A stretch of DNA of 64,000 nt from Anabaena sp. FACHB-1237 (GCF_014696225.1 NZ_JACJPV010000004.1:1-64000); one strand, 5' to 3'. Positions 1-9,681 are shown, counted from the first letter of the stretch. Notes: generated by a model from the letters alone, not told the origin. Made by a program: numbers and translations.

Positions 1-119
1 GACTAAAAAACTTAGCTTACAACACAGGTCAAACTATTTATCAAATTAAGCATAATTTGCTTTCTAATTATTTAATAGGACAACTAAAACGTCCAGATAT
101 TGCTATGTCAATGGTTTAG
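1..119 (+). CDS. C-terminal end of an unidentified protein (cut by window start)
   Basis: An open frame enters from the left edge and ends at a TAG at 117-119, giving about 38 residues that read LKNLAYNTGQTIYQ near the start and KRPDIAMSMV at the end. The composition looks like real coding sequence rather than spacer. I do not recognise the family. It is convergent with the small regulator gene on the other strand. Confidence 0.45.
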   Translation, partial: LKNLAYNTGQTIYQIKHNLLSNYLIGQLKRPDIAMSMV

Positions 120-132
120 TCTTTAGGCGCTC

Positions 133-178
133 GGTGCGGCTACGCCGCACCATCGCTTGTGCCAGTTGCGTAAGTCCT
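133..178. repeat. GC-rich palindrome followed by a solo end of repeat family A
   Basis: Positions 133-151 form a perfect palindrome (GGTGCGGC, 3-base centre, GCCGCACC), a type of hairpin common in cyanobacterial spacers. Positions 159-178 carry the terminal inverted repeat of family A (GTGCCAGTTGCGTAAGTCCT) with no matching left end, so it is probably a decayed copy. It may end transcripts from either neighbour. Confidence 0.6.
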
Positions 179-222
179 AACAGTATTGGCGGCATTAAAA
201 TCAGTAATTTTAATTAGAATAA

Positions 223-471
223 CTACCTCTCTTTGTTATATGTGAGCAAATTTTCAATAAAACTCAATGGATCTATTTCCATAACTTGAGACAATTGTAA
301 AAATTCAATCAAGTCAAGACGACGCTCCCCACGTTCATACTTCGATACATAGGATTGTGGACGCTCTAATTTTGCTGACAACTCTGCTTGGGTAAGGTTA
401 GCAGCTTTACGAGCTTCTATCAACATTTTGCGAAACTGATTGTATTCTTCAGTGAAAACGGATTTAGACAC
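223..471 (-). CDS. Small XRE-family helix-turn-helix regulator
   Basis: An 82-residue protein made almost entirely of one lambda-repressor-like HTH domain (about residues 14-70): RKAANLTQAELSAKLERPQS is the helix-turn-helix, followed by the typical VSKYERGERRLD segment. It has no effector domain. Proteins like this are stand-alone transcription regulators or antitoxins, but no toxin gene sits next to it. The nearest downstream feature is the convergent cut-off gene at the window edge. Target genes cannot be told from the sequence. Confidence 0.85.
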   Translation of the reverse strand: MSKSVFTEEYNQFRKMLIEARKAANLTQAELSAKLERPQSYVSKYERGERRLDLIEFLQLSQVMEIDPLSFIENLLTYNKER

Positions 472-777
472 TTGAACCGATGGTGATCTTGATAACAGTT
501 AGAGTATATTGTCTAACTATGTTCCATCCTAAAACCGAATATAGGATAAACCCAAAACAGGTTTTTCCTAGAGTATCAACATTTCGTTAGAACCGAAAAA
601 ATATGAATTTGCTATAGCACAGATGAAAACAGAACATTATATTTATATTTATATTTATATTTATATTTATATTTATATTTAATCATTGCCCAAATAAAAA
701 CCAAAAATCCAACCGCAACCTAATTAAACATTTACCAAATGTATTTTATGCGATCGTAAACAGAGAATCTTAATATA
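472..777. other. Intergenic, AT-rich, with hexanucleotide microsatellite
   Basis: No gene seen. It lies between the upstream end of the XRE gene and the 3' end of the aldo/keto reductase gene, so it should hold the XRE promoter. Positions 638-680 are about seven tandem TATATT units. No terminator hairpin is obvious. Confidence 0.5.
638..680. repeat. (TATATT)n microsatellite, about seven units
   Basis: An uninterrupted hexamer repeat in the spacer between two minus-strand genes. It is likely to vary in length by replication slippage; there is no evidence that it controls a gene. Confidence 0.85.
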
Positions 778-1908
778 TTATCCCCATAATCTTCTTTTTT
801 CCTTACCTTGTAACCTCTCATGTCCATCTTTCAATAACTTAGGAATATCCAACTTTTCAGGACATTTAGGTAAACAATCTCCACATTCTGTACATCTATT
901 GGCCTTCATTCCAGGAAACCAATGACCAGCATTTTCAAACATTCCATAACGATATTTACCATAATCGCTCATATCGTAAGCTACAGCTAAATTACGCAAC
1001 CTTAAAACTTCAGGAATATGAATATTTTCAGGACAAGGTAAACAAGCATAACATTGACTACATTTATCACTTTGTAAAATATAATCTTGCTGATTTGATA
1101 ATCTTTTAAAAATTTTCATTTCCTCTTCATTTAATTCTGTAACATCATCAGCAATTTTTAATGGTGCAATTAATTCCTCTGGTTTTCCCGGTCCTATACT
1201 TAAAGTAGTAATGCGTTCATCACTTAATAAAAACCGATAATTTAATGCTAATGGAGTTAAAGGTTGACAAAGTTCTATTAATGTTTCTGGAGGTGTATAT
1301 AACTTTCCACCTTTATCAGCAGGAGAAATAATAAAAACTCCCATATCTTTCTGTTTTGCTAATGCAATAGCAGGCGCATTTCTTTGAAAAAAATAGTAAT
1401 AGTGGAGATTCACAAATTGAAATAGATCTGTATTTATAGCTGCTAAAATTACATCTAAAGAACCATGAGTAGAAAAACCCAGATGTTTAATTTTACCCTC
1501 ATTGATAGCTTTTTCCACAGCTAATATACAACCATTTTTATTTGCTATCCATTGAAAATGTTCCCAAGTATTAACACCATGAATAGCTAAACAGTCAACA
1601 TAATCTATATTTAATCTTGCTAAAGACTCATCAATATATTGACTCATACTATCCATATCTGGAGTAGGGGAAATTTTTGTAGTAATATATATTTGATTTC
1701 TTGCTAATGATAAACCTTCTTTAATGACTTGACCTAAATATTTTTCACTATCACCATAACCTCTAGCAGTTTCTATGTGATTTATTCCCAAAGATAAGGC
1801 AGTTTCAATAGTATTTTTAACATTTTCTATCTCTGTTAAATAACGCATTGTTCCTAAAGAAAAAACCGAAAGAAATAAGTTTGTTTTACCAAAACGACGA
1901 TATTGCAT
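778..1908 (-). CDS. Aldo/keto reductase with C-terminal 4Fe-4S ferredoxin domain
   Basis: A 376-residue protein. Residues 1-265 form an aldo/keto reductase TIM barrel: it opens with MQYRRFGKTNLFLSVFSLG, keeps the active-site tyrosine context (ETARGYGDSE) and the LDYVDCLAIHG strand. Residues 283-353 carry two ferredoxin-like cysteine clusters, CSQCYACLPCP and CTECGDCLPKCPE, expected to bind two 4Fe-4S clusters. This architecture is a known AKR subfamily in which the NADPH-dependent reductase is coupled to an electron carrier; the substrate is unknown. The usual first catalytic Asp of the DxxxxY motif is Glu here. It is a single gene with no operon partner. Confidence 0.9.
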   Translation of the reverse strand: MQYRRFGKTNLFLSVFSLGTMRYLTEIENVKNTIETALSLGINHIETARGYGDSEKYLGQVIKEGLSLARNQIYITTKISPTPDMDSMSQYIDESLARLNIDYVDCLAIHGVNTWEHFQWIANKNGCILAVEKAINEGKIKHLGFSTHGSLDVILAAINTDLFQFVNLHYYYFFQRNAPAIALAKQKDMGVFIISPADKGGKLYTPPETLIELCQPLTPLALNYRFLLSDERITTLSIGPGKPEELIAPLKIADDVTELNEEEMKIFKRLSNQQDYILQSDKCSQCYACLPCPENIHIPEVLRLRNLAVAYDMSDYGKYRYGMFENAGHWFPGMKANRCTECGDCLPKCPEKLDIPKLLKDGHERLQGKEKRRLWG

Positions 1909-2098
1909 ACTAAGAGTTAGAATAATTCAGGGTAACTCGATAATTTTACTACTAAACAACCAATCATTCAAGATTCGTGAAAAATAAAAAATATTAATAC
2001 ATATTTACTAATTAAGTGAAAACAAATGTACAATCTTGCTTATTAATTTGACTTGTACCTGTTTACTATTTAAAAGATTCCTGTACAAGTACTAAAAA

Positions 2099-2340
2099 AT
2101 AAAAGATTAACCATTGCAGAATTTATCACCATAGCCAATTATGGCATGATTAATGGTAACTTTGAAATGGATTTTAATGATGGAGAAATTCGCTACAAAA
2201 CCAGCATAGATGTAGATGGAGATAAATAGAGTCTTACCTTAATTAAACATCTAGTTTATACCAATGTCACCATGATGGATGAATATTTACCAGGAATTAT
2301 TAATGTGATAGAAACATAGAATGTAAACTTTCTTATACAA
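2099..2340 (+). pseudogene. Broken duplicate of the 3' end of the YbjN-domain gene
   Basis: The stretch repeats the 3' end of the gene at 8384-9499 (its bases from about 9240 through just past the stop). By eye there are about eleven mismatches over the first 210 bases, plus a deletion of about 33 bases near 2312. The reading frame carries an in-frame TAG at 2227-2229, where the intact gene has CTG, and another stop at its end. Matching sequence continues some 15 bases beyond the normal stop codon. The 5' two thirds of the gene is missing. It sits directly upstream of the DUF4157 gene and forms a direct repeat with the intact copy 7.1 kb away. Confidence 0.9.
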
Positions 2341-2361
2341 ACACAAAATGATTCCTCACTA

Positions 2362-2370
2362 TGGTATAAT
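2362..2370 (+). promoter_or_regulatory. Extended -10 promoter of the DUF4157 toxin gene
   Basis: TGGTATAAT is a textbook extended -10 box (TGnTATAAT) with no recognisable -35, as expected for that class. Transcription would start near 2377, leaving a leader of about 29 bases before the ATG at 2406. It lies in unique sequence just after the broken YbjN fragment. Confidence 0.5.
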
Positions 2371-2405
2371 CAGGACATTCTCCTAACGAAAACGTGGGTG
2401 TAATC

Positions 2406-5400
2406 ATGCACAGTCGCATCTCCAATACCAGTAAAACCAGCCAAAATAGCAGTCTTCCCACAACAGCCAGCATATTGCAGCCAAGAGACTTTGGTATAGA
2501 TACCCCACAACCAGAAACCTTAACAGAAGAAAGAGACTTAGACGCAGAATACGAATATGCCAAAAAAATGTCCAGATGTAGGGCAGATATTCCCACATTT
2601 CCACCAGAAACACCACCAAATATACAAGCGAAACTATCTGTAGGAAAACCTAACGATAAATATGAGCAAGAAGCGGATAATGTGGCCATAAAGGTAGTAA
2701 ATGAAATTAATACACCATCATTTACAGAAAATCCTATTCATGCCTATCCTTTAATTCAAACTCCATATATTAATACTCCTAGAGAATACAACAGACCAAA
2801 ATTACAAAGAGTAGAAAATCCTGCACTATTACCACAAGAAAACCGTTATCATGTAGGATTACATCCCCATACCATAGAGAATTATTTACGTAGAAAACAA
2901 GCAGAACAACAGCAATCAAAAATATCCACAAATAACCAAGATTTAGAAAACACAATTCAAAGTAAAAAAGGCAGTGGACAAGAAATAGCTCCAAATGTGA
3001 GAGAGCCGATGGAACAGGCATTTGGTGCTGATTTTAGTGGTGTGAGAGTACATACAGATGGCGAATCAGATCAATTAAATGAATCATTAAATGCTAAGGC
3101 ATTTGCTACAGGAAAAGATGTATTTTTTAGGCAGGGAGCGTATAATCCTACCAGTAGAGATGGGCAACATTTATTGGCGCATGAATTAACTCATGTAGTG
3201 CAGCAGAATGGCAATACATTACAACCAAAATCATTAACTAAAATTGCCAGAAAAGAAAATAAAATTGAATCCAAAATTGCAGAAAATTCTCAAGAACAAA
3301 AAGAAGAAGATAATGAATCACAAGTAGAAAAATCAACTTTACAAACATCATCCTCCTTAGATGATAATACCGATAAAACCTCTCAGACAGTAACAGCAAA
3401 GTCAGATAAAGCCAGTTATGAAAATGTAGCAACTGCCAAAGAGAGTAATGAAACTGCTGAAAATGCGGATACCCCAGCAGATGAACAAGGAAAAGCCAGT
3501 AGCACAACAAAATCCAGCAAAAAACTAGCTGCTACTGAAGCAACAGACACCACAGACAACTCCAATAATAGCCCAACCACAAGTATCAATGAATCTGCAA
3601 ATACAGCTATAGCAAGTAATCGAGCAAAAGCTCCAGCTTCAGCAGAACAAGATCCAGAATTTCAAGCAGTAGTTGGTAAATCTAAGACATTGGCTGGACA
3701 ACATAAGCAACATGATCCTGCTCAGTCCAAATCTCAACAAGCCCAAGCCGCAGCTCAACCTCCCAGCAATGAAGTAGAAAGCAAAGCCCAAAGTAATCAT
3801 GTTGACGACATGGGAGAAGCAGAAACACCCGCCTTTGACGCAGCAGCTTTTAAAGCTAAATTGATGGAACGCATTGCGGATATGGCTCCCAAGAGCTTAC
3901 AAGAAGCTGATGAATTTAAAAATAACAACAAAATAGACTCCATGAAAGGAGAGTTAAGTGGGCAAGTTAAAGAAGAACAGAAAAAATCTCAAGGGACATT
4001 AGAAGAAAAAACCCAAGAACCACCAAATACCAATGGTATTGAAGCCAAACAAGTCACACCACTACCACCACCAGAACCAGGAACACCACCATCAAATATT
4101 GGCGCAGATAAAGCAGCACCTAAACCAAAAACACAAAGTGAAGTAGAAGCACCACTACAACAAGACAGTAAAAAACTTGACCAACAAATGGCTGATGCCA
4201 AAGTTACAGATGAGCAGTTAGCAAATTCCAACGAACCCGAATTTCAAAGTGCATTAGCCAGCAAAAAACAAGCCCAAACCAGCGCAGCACAAGCAGGACC
4301 ACAATATCGTCAACAAGAGCAAAATTTAATTACCACAGCCAAAACCACGGCCGAAGCCACAGCACAACAGCATTTACAACAAATGCAAACTGTGAAAACA
4401 CAAAATATCACTCAGGTATCCAGTGAACAAGTTGCCACAAAAGGTAAAGATGAAGAAGCACGAACGAAAATAGCAGGTGATATTAATAAAATTTATGAAA
4501 CTACTAAAACTAAAGTAGAACAAACTCTCAGTGGTTTAGATAGTAAAGTACAGCAAGCTTTTGATACAGGTGCAGCTAACGCTAAAAAAGCCTTTGAGGA
4601 TTATGTTGACAAGAAGATGAAGGCTTACAAAGATGAGCGTTATAGTGGCTTTTGGGGTCCTGGAAAATGGCTGGTTGATAAGTTGTTAGGTATGCCATCG
4701 GAGGTAAACGCATTCTATCAAGAAGGAAGACAGCTTTACATTAACCAGATGGATGGTGTAATTAATCATGTTGTAGGTATTGTCAGTGAAGGATTAACCC
4801 AAGCGAAGGCAGAAATCGCTAATGGGAAACAAGAAATTCAACAATATGTCCAAAAACTTCCCCAAGAGTTACAAGCAGTTGGACAAGAAGCCGCAACAGA
4901 TATTCAAGGCAAATTTGATGAATTACAACAGAGTATTGACGATAAACAAGGGGAATTAATTGATTCTTTAGCTCAAAAATATCAAGAAAATCTGCAAGCG
5001 GTAGATGCCAAAATTGAGGAAATGAAAGCCGCAAATAAAGGTTTAATTGATAAAGCTCTGGATGCTGTCGTGGGAGTTATCAAAACCATTATTGAACTCA
5101 CGAAAATGCTAATTCAAGTATTAGCAAGAGCAGCCGCAGCAGTGGGCAATATTATCAAAAATCCCATTCAATTCTTAGGTAATCTGATTGCCGCAGTAAA
5201 ACAGGGATTCTTAAACTTTGTTAAGAACATTGGTAAACACCTACAAACAGGATTAATTGCTTGGTTAACAGGTACAATGGATGGAGCAGGAATTACCATA
5301 CCAGAAAATTTTGATCTCCAAGGAGTATTCAGTTTAGTAACACAAATATTAGGCTTAAGTTACGACTTTATTCGTAGTCAAGCAGTAAATAGATTAGGAG

Positions 5401-7712
5401 AAGAAAAAGTTAGTTACCTAGAAAAAGGTGAAGAAACATTTAAAATATTAGCTACAGAAGGATTACCAGGAATTTGGCATTTACTACAAGATAAAGTTGG
5501 CGATATCAAAACAATGGTAATGGATGGAATTACGGATTTTGTCACTAATACCATTGTGCAAGCAGGCATAGAATTTGTGCTGAGTATGTTAACACCAGCA
5601 TCCGCATTTGTCAAAGCCTGTAAAATGATTATTGATGTTGTCAAATTCTTTATTGAACGCGCTCAACAAATAGCTGATTTGATAAATGCTATTATAGATT
5701 CAGTAACAGCCATTGCCAGTGGAGCAACAGAACAAGCAACTCAAGCCATAGAAAATGCCCTAGCTAAGTCATTACCAGTAGCATTAGGTTTTTTAGCTAG
5801 TTTATTAGGTTTGGGAGGTATTACTCAGAAGATTCAAGCCATCATTCAAAAAGTCCGTCAACCAGTGGTTAAAGCAGTAAATTGGGTGATAGATAAGGGT
5901 GCAAAAGTTGCTAATAAAGTTGGAGGTAAGTTTAAAAATAGTAAGGTTGGGAACAAAGTAGTTAAGGCTAAAAAAGCGGCTGAGAAAAAATATCAAGCAG
6001 GTAAGAAATATATTGAAGATAAAAAAGCCGCAGGACAGAAATATTTTGATGAGAAAAAACAAGCAGTTCACCAATCAATTGAAAAGCGGAAAAATAAGTT
6101 TGCTAATACTAAGGCAGGTAAGGCATTAACTAGGGTTAATGATGCGGCAAATAAAAAATTAGATGCTTTGGAGAAAAAGCGTCAGGCGTTTAATAATAAG
6201 ATTGAAAAAGTGAAGGAATGGCCAGGTAAACAGTTAGAGAAGGTGGAGAATAAGGCGGCAGAATGGAGAGCAAAGGCTAAGGATAAGTTGGTAAATAGTA
6301 AGTTAGGTAAAAATGTTAGCCAGAAGTGGGATAAAGCTAAAGATTGGGGTAGTAAAAACAAAGATGCTTTTAAGGATAAGGTTGATAAGTTAGAAGGTAA
6401 AGTTCAGGATAAATTGGGGCTTGGTAAGGATAAGGAGAAAGCAAAGGAAGATCAAAACAGTAAGGAGAATACATCACCAGATAAACGATCTGATGATGTT
6501 AAAAAGAACGATTTAGCATCTGCTGAGAAAACATTAAAGGAAATTATTTCCAAATCTGAAAGTACAAAAGAAGTCGAACGACATTTTCCTGCTATTAAGA
6601 AAGAATTTGGACTCAAGAAGCTTGAATGGGACAAGTTGGGTACACCCTCGGCTTCGATAGTCATGGAAATTAATCCTAAAGCAACCATTGATTTGACTGG
6701 AACACCTTTATTACTGAACCAAGGAGATACATCACACAGTAACAAATTTACACAAGAGGTTATTTTTAAAGAAGGTAAAATCAATGGTCACACAGTTGGA
6801 AACGTGATGGAAGCCAAAAAATTAGGACCTAATCACCCACAAGGAGGTTCACCAGGTGGAAGCAATCTCAAACAAATAATGCAACATTTACAGACAGATC
6901 CTAAATTAAGTAATGAAAACAAATATATAAAAGGTCATCTTCTAAATGATAACCTTGGGGGACCTGGAGAAGACATCAATCTTTATCCGATTACTGCTAA
7001 TGCAAACAAAGTGCATGAAAATGAGGTAGAATCTCAAGTAAAAGATTGGGTTAATAATGATGGTTATTGGGTTTATTACAAAGTAGAAGTCAAGGAAAAC
7101 AAAGTTGACCTCCTTAACGGAGAAATTAATGCTGATTTAATTTGTGAGGCAAATAAACTTGATGCTGATGGAAATAGAGCAAAGTCAGGCGCTTTCAAAA
7201 CGATCATTCACTCGGAATATAAGGCTAACCAGATTTCAACACGTGATAAAGACGTTTATTTTGATTCAGAAGCCAAATCTCCCACACAAGACCCTAATTT
7301 TAAGAAAGATCAAGTCGAATGGTCGTCAACTCGTACAGGTACACCAATCCAAAACTTGCCGGGAGATATAAGTTTACTTATATCCACTAATAAACAAGCT
7401 CTAGATAAAATTGTACCTACCGCAAGAAGATCGCTGAGGAGATCCTCAGTCCCAGACCGTTCTGCTCACTTTTATTATAAATCAAGTTTGTCTGTAGAAG
7501 GTGAGTTGAAAAATAATCTCTTGACTATTCCAGGGTATAGCTTTGAGGAATATTATCAATCAGAGGACAAAAAACTGGAGGAAGCAAAGAGCGTGTGGAA
7601 CGGACAGATTACTAAAATAAACAAAGATAAAGATGGGATTATCAATAAATTAAAAACGGCATTACAAAAAACAAATGATAAACTTAGCTCCCGTAGATAC
7701 AAACCTTACTAA
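2406..7712 (+). CDS. DUF4157 (eCIS-type) large toxin with C-terminal predicted nuclease
   Basis: A 1768-residue protein. Family members start MxxRxSxTSKxSQNS, which favours the ATG at 2406 over the GTG at 2394. Residues about 185-270 are the DUF4157 domain with the metal-binding HELTH motif at 259-263, typical of cargo of extracellular contractile injection systems. Next come a low-complexity A/K/E/S/T-rich linker (about 275-590), long coiled-coil segments (about 600-880), a helical region with hydrophobic stretches (about 880-1170), and a Lys-rich segment with repeated AKxK/KxKxG patterns (to about 1370). Near the C-terminus, KGHLLNDNLGGPGEDINLYP (His about 1511) matches the active-site region of DNA/RNA non-specific endonucleases (Endonuclea_NS_2 type). 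Infer: delivered or contact-dependent nuclease toxin, the next gene being its immunity protein. No injection-machine genes are in the window. Confidence 0.85.
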   Translation: MHSRISNTSKTSQNSSLPTTASILQPRDFGIDTPQPETLTEERDLDAEYEYAKKMSRCRADIPTFPPETPPNIQAKLSVGKPNDKYEQEADNVAIKVVNEINTPSFTENPIHAYPLIQTPYINTPREYNRPKLQRVENPALLPQENRYHVGLHPHTIENYLRRKQAEQQQSKISTNNQDLENTIQSKKGSGQEIAPNVREPMEQAFGADFSGVRVHTDGESDQLNESLNAKAFATGKDVFFRQGAYNPTSRDGQHLLAHELTHVVQQNGNTLQPKSLTKIARKENKIESKIAENSQEQKEEDNESQVEKSTLQTSSSLDDNTDKTSQTVTAKSDKASYENVATAKESNETAENADTPADEQGKASSTTKSSKKLAATEATDTTDNSNNSPTTSINESANTAIASNRAKAPASAEQDPEFQAVVGKSKTLAGQHKQHDPAQSKSQQAQAAAQPPSNEVESKAQSNHVDDMGEAETPAFDAAAFKAKLMERIADMAPKSLQEADEFKNNNKIDSMKGELSGQVKEEQKKSQGTLEEKTQEPPNTNGIEAKQVTPLPPPEPGTPPSNIGADKAAPKPKTQSEVEAPLQQDSKKLDQQMADAKVTDEQLANSNEPEFQSALASKKQAQTSAAQAGPQYRQQEQNLITTAKTTAEATAQQHLQQMQTVKTQNITQVSSEQVATKGKDEEARTKIAGDINKIYETTKTKVEQTLSGLDSKVQQAFDTGAANAKKAFEDYVDKKMKAYKDERYSGFWGPGKWLVDKLLGMPSEVNAFYQEGRQLYINQMDGVINHVVGIVSEGLTQAKAEIANGKQEIQQYVQKLPQELQAVGQEAATDIQGKFDELQQSIDDKQGELIDSLAQKYQENLQAVDAKIEEMKAANKGLIDKALDAVVGVIKTIIELTKMLIQVLARAAAAVGNIIKNPIQFLGNLIAAVKQGFLNFVKNIGKHLQTGLIAWLTGTMDGAGITIPENFDLQGVFSLVTQILGLSYDFIRSQAVNRLGEEKVSYLEKGEETFKILATEGLPGIWHLLQDKVGDIKTMVMDGITDFVTNTIVQAGIEFVLSMLTPASAFVKACKMIIDVVKFFIERAQQIADLINAIIDSVTAIASGATEQATQAIENALAKSLPVALGFLASLLGLGGITQKIQAIIQKVRQPVVKAVNWVIDKGAKVANKVGGKFKNSKVGNKVVKAKKAAEKKYQAGKKYIEDKKAAGQKYFDEKKQAVHQSIEKRKNKFANTKAGKALTRVNDAANKKLDALEKKRQAFNNKIEKVKEWPGKQLEKVENKAAEWRAKAKDKLVNSKLGKNVSQKWDKAKDWGSKNKDAFKDKVDKLEGKVQDKLGLGKDKEKAKEDQNSKENTSPDKRSDDVKKNDLASAEKTLKEIISKSESTKEVERHFPAIKKEFGLKKLEWDKLGTPSASIVMEINPKATIDLTGTPLLLNQGDTSHSNKFTQEVIFKEGKINGHTVGNVMEAKKLGPNHPQGGSPGGSNLKQIMQHLQTDPKLSNENKYIKGHLLNDNLGGPGEDINLYPITANANKVHENEVESQVKDWVNNDGYWVYYKVEVKENKVDLLNGEINADLICEANKLDADGNRAKSGAFKTIIHSEYKANQISTRDKDVYFDSEAKSPTQDPNFKKDQVEWSSTRTGTPIQNLPGDISLLISTNKQALDKIVPTARRSLRRSSVPDRSAHFYYKSSLSVEGELKNNLLTIPGYSFEEYYQSEDKKLEEAKSVWNGQITKINKDKDGIINKLKTALQKTNDKLSSRRYKPY

Positions 7713-7721
7713 ATAAAACTG

Positions 7722-8360
7722 ATGAAAACTCCAAGTATTGTACAGCAATTTCATTCAATGGTAGCTAGTCTTAAAAATAATCCTGCCATTGATGTTTATC
7801 TATGTAATTTTAATTCTCCAGCAACAGAAGAGGAATTAAAAGAAGCACAAAGTAAGTTTAATCTTACCCCAGCGATGATTGATTTTTATAATGAAGCAAA
7901 TGGTATCAGTATTCAATGGGAAAAGCTAGGAGAAAAGGAAGTTCCAGGAGGAGGATTAATAGCTGGAATGATTGATTTATTGCCAGTTCAGGAAGTATTT
8001 AGGGATTGGAAAGATAATATTTATTTTGAAGAAGATGATCCTTGTAAACCATTACATCCTCTAGACTACTTTATTGGTAATGCTTGTGCTGCACTTTATT
8101 TAGATGGCTCAGATAATCCCGAAGTCTATTATTATTATCGTGGAGAAAGAATGAGACCATTAGGTGTAGATTTTGAAGGTTATATTCAACTGTTACTTAA
8201 ATCTCGCGGTTTTTGGTATTGGCCTCTAGCTATTGCTGGTTCTGAAGATGCTAATCCTTCTGCACCTATGTCTAGAGAAGAAAGAAATTTTAGAGAAATT
8301 ATGCCACAACTTTTTCCAGATTTTGACGCTTCTGATTTTCAAAGATTGAATAATAAATAA
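7722..8360 (+). CDS. SUKH (SMI1/KNR4)-like protein, probable immunity to the upstream toxin
   Basis: A 212-residue protein that starts 9 bases after the toxin stop codon, so the two are surely co-transcribed. The N-terminal 150 residues have the SUKH pattern: an acidic helix (ATEEELKEAQSKFNLT), a short strand with the FYNEANGISIQW segment where family members read F...NG..., and a later FIGNACAALYLDGSDNP segment. SUKH proteins are the commonest immunity proteins of nuclease-type polymorphic toxins. It has no signal peptide, so it acts in the cytoplasm, as expected for protection against a nuclease. Family assignment is by pattern; pairing with the toxin is inferred from position. Confidence 0.7.
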   Translation: MKTPSIVQQFHSMVASLKNNPAIDVYLCNFNSPATEEELKEAQSKFNLTPAMIDFYNEANGISIQWEKLGEKEVPGGGLIAGMIDLLPVQEVFRDWKDNIYFEEDDPCKPLHPLDYFIGNACAALYLDGSDNPEVYYYYRGERMRPLGVDFEGYIQLLLKSRGFWYWPLAIAGSEDANPSAPMSREERNFREIMPQLFPDFDASDFQRLNNK

Positions 8361-8383
8361 ATTTATTATATAATTAATTTTGC

Positions 8384-9499
8384 ATGAATACAACAACAGA
8401 ACATTATCAATTAGACAGCAAACTAACCCTACACAACTCCTCTCAAAAACGCCTAACCGTTTGCACCATTTCTCTAAACTTCATCAAACAAGAAGAGCAA
8501 ATCATCGAGTGTCGTCTCACATTCCCGGTAAACCGAGAACTCTATCAACGCATTGACAAAGATGCTCTATTCAATCTTAAACCAGAAATACGTAGCCCTT
8601 TTATTGGCGGTAAATTCCTCTGGGAAACTGATATTACCATCGAAATTACACTTCAACCTGACTTACTCCCACAACTACTAGAAAATGCTAATAACATTGA
8701 ACAAGCAGCTACATATCTTTTAAACCTTAGTCAACAATTCAGGGAAAATCAAGAAAATATCAATCCTTTATTAAATACCGAAAATTGGCTATGTTTATCA
8801 GTTAAACAAACTCAAAATAACCAAGAAATTGGTTATAATACCTTTTGGAATTACCTTAACCCTGCTACTATCAATAATCCTGATAAAATTAGTGAAGGAA
8901 TAGTTAATTTTTTCCAAGAATGGACACAAGCCAATTTATCAACAACTAATCAAAATCTGACAACAGAAATTATAAATAATAGTATTAGTGATATTTTCAA
9001 GAATTTCGCTGATGAGATTTTTGGAGAAACAAATAATAATTTTACTAATCAAACTATGCTAACAACAATAATTAACTTTTTCTTAGAAGATGATTGGACA
9101 TTTACCAAAATCGAAGGAGAAACTAGTTTAAGACTAGGTTTTCAAGGAGATAATGGTACATGGACTTGCTACGCTAAAGTTAGAGAGGAACAAAAACAAT
9201 TTGTATTTTATTCTATTTGTCCTTTCAAAGTATCAGAAGATAAAAGATTAACCATTGCAGAATTTATTACTAGAGCAAATTATGGCATGATTAATGGTAA
9301 CTTTGAAATGGATTTTAATGATGGAGAAATTCGCTACAAAACCAGCATAGATGTAGATGGAGATAAACTGAGTTTTGCCCTAATTAAAAATCTAGTTTAT
9401 ACCAATGTCATCATGATGGATGAATATTTACCAGGAATTATTAATGTGATAGAAAATAATCAAACACCAGAAATAGCTATTAAAGAAATAGAAATGTAA
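8384..9499 (+). CDS. YbjN-domain protein, third gene of the toxin operon
   Basis: A 371-residue cytoplasmic protein starting 23 bases after the immunity candidate. The C-terminal third (about residues 220-355) looks like a YbjN domain: a long acidic helix, then FTKIEGETSLRLGFQGDNG, KRLTIAEFITRANYG and EMDFNDGEIRYK. YbjN domains share the fold of type III secretion chaperones and cyanobacterial proteins of this kind sit near secretion or injection loci. The N-terminal 200 residues are not recognised. Its 3' end is duplicated upstream of the toxin gene. A chaperone or adaptor role for the large toxin is a guess from context. Confidence 0.7.
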   Translation: MNTTTEHYQLDSKLTLHNSSQKRLTVCTISLNFIKQEEQIIECRLTFPVNRELYQRIDKDALFNLKPEIRSPFIGGKFLWETDITIEITLQPDLLPQLLENANNIEQAATYLLNLSQQFRENQENINPLLNTENWLCLSVKQTQNNQEIGYNTFWNYLNPATINNPDKISEGIVNFFQEWTQANLSTTNQNLTTEIINNSISDIFKNFADEIFGETNNNFTNQTMLTTIINFFLEDDWTFTKIEGETSLRLGFQGDNGTWTCYAKVREEQKQFVFYSICPFKVSEDKRLTIAEFITRANYGMINGNFEMDFNDGEIRYKTSIDVDGDKLSFALIKNLVYTNVIMMDEYLPGIINVIENNQTPEIAIKEIEM

Positions 9500-9681
9500 A
9501 CTTTTTATCCAAATACCAAAATATGAACACACCAAGAGATCCTAAATGGTGAAAATAAATGTTCAAATTGATCAAGAACAAAGGGATTTCCAGGACAGTA
9601 TATGATTTATTGTAACTCATCCCACAAAAATTCTGACTTTTACTAATACCAATTTACTCCCAAGTAAAAATATGAAAAATA

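Noticed and set aside
2333-6784. Several minus-strand open frames of 70-118 codons opposite the DUF4157 gene
   Set aside because: They are antisense shadows of a long, strongly biased coding sequence, hydrophobic and without ribosome binding sites or family matches.
7144-7371. Plus-strand open frame of 75 codons inside the toxin gene
   Set aside because: It lies wholly within the nuclease region in another frame, with no start signal.
2406-9499. Complete contractile injection system locus
   Set aside because: Only an effector-like gene and its two followers are here; no sheath, tube, spike, baseplate or ATPase gene was seen.
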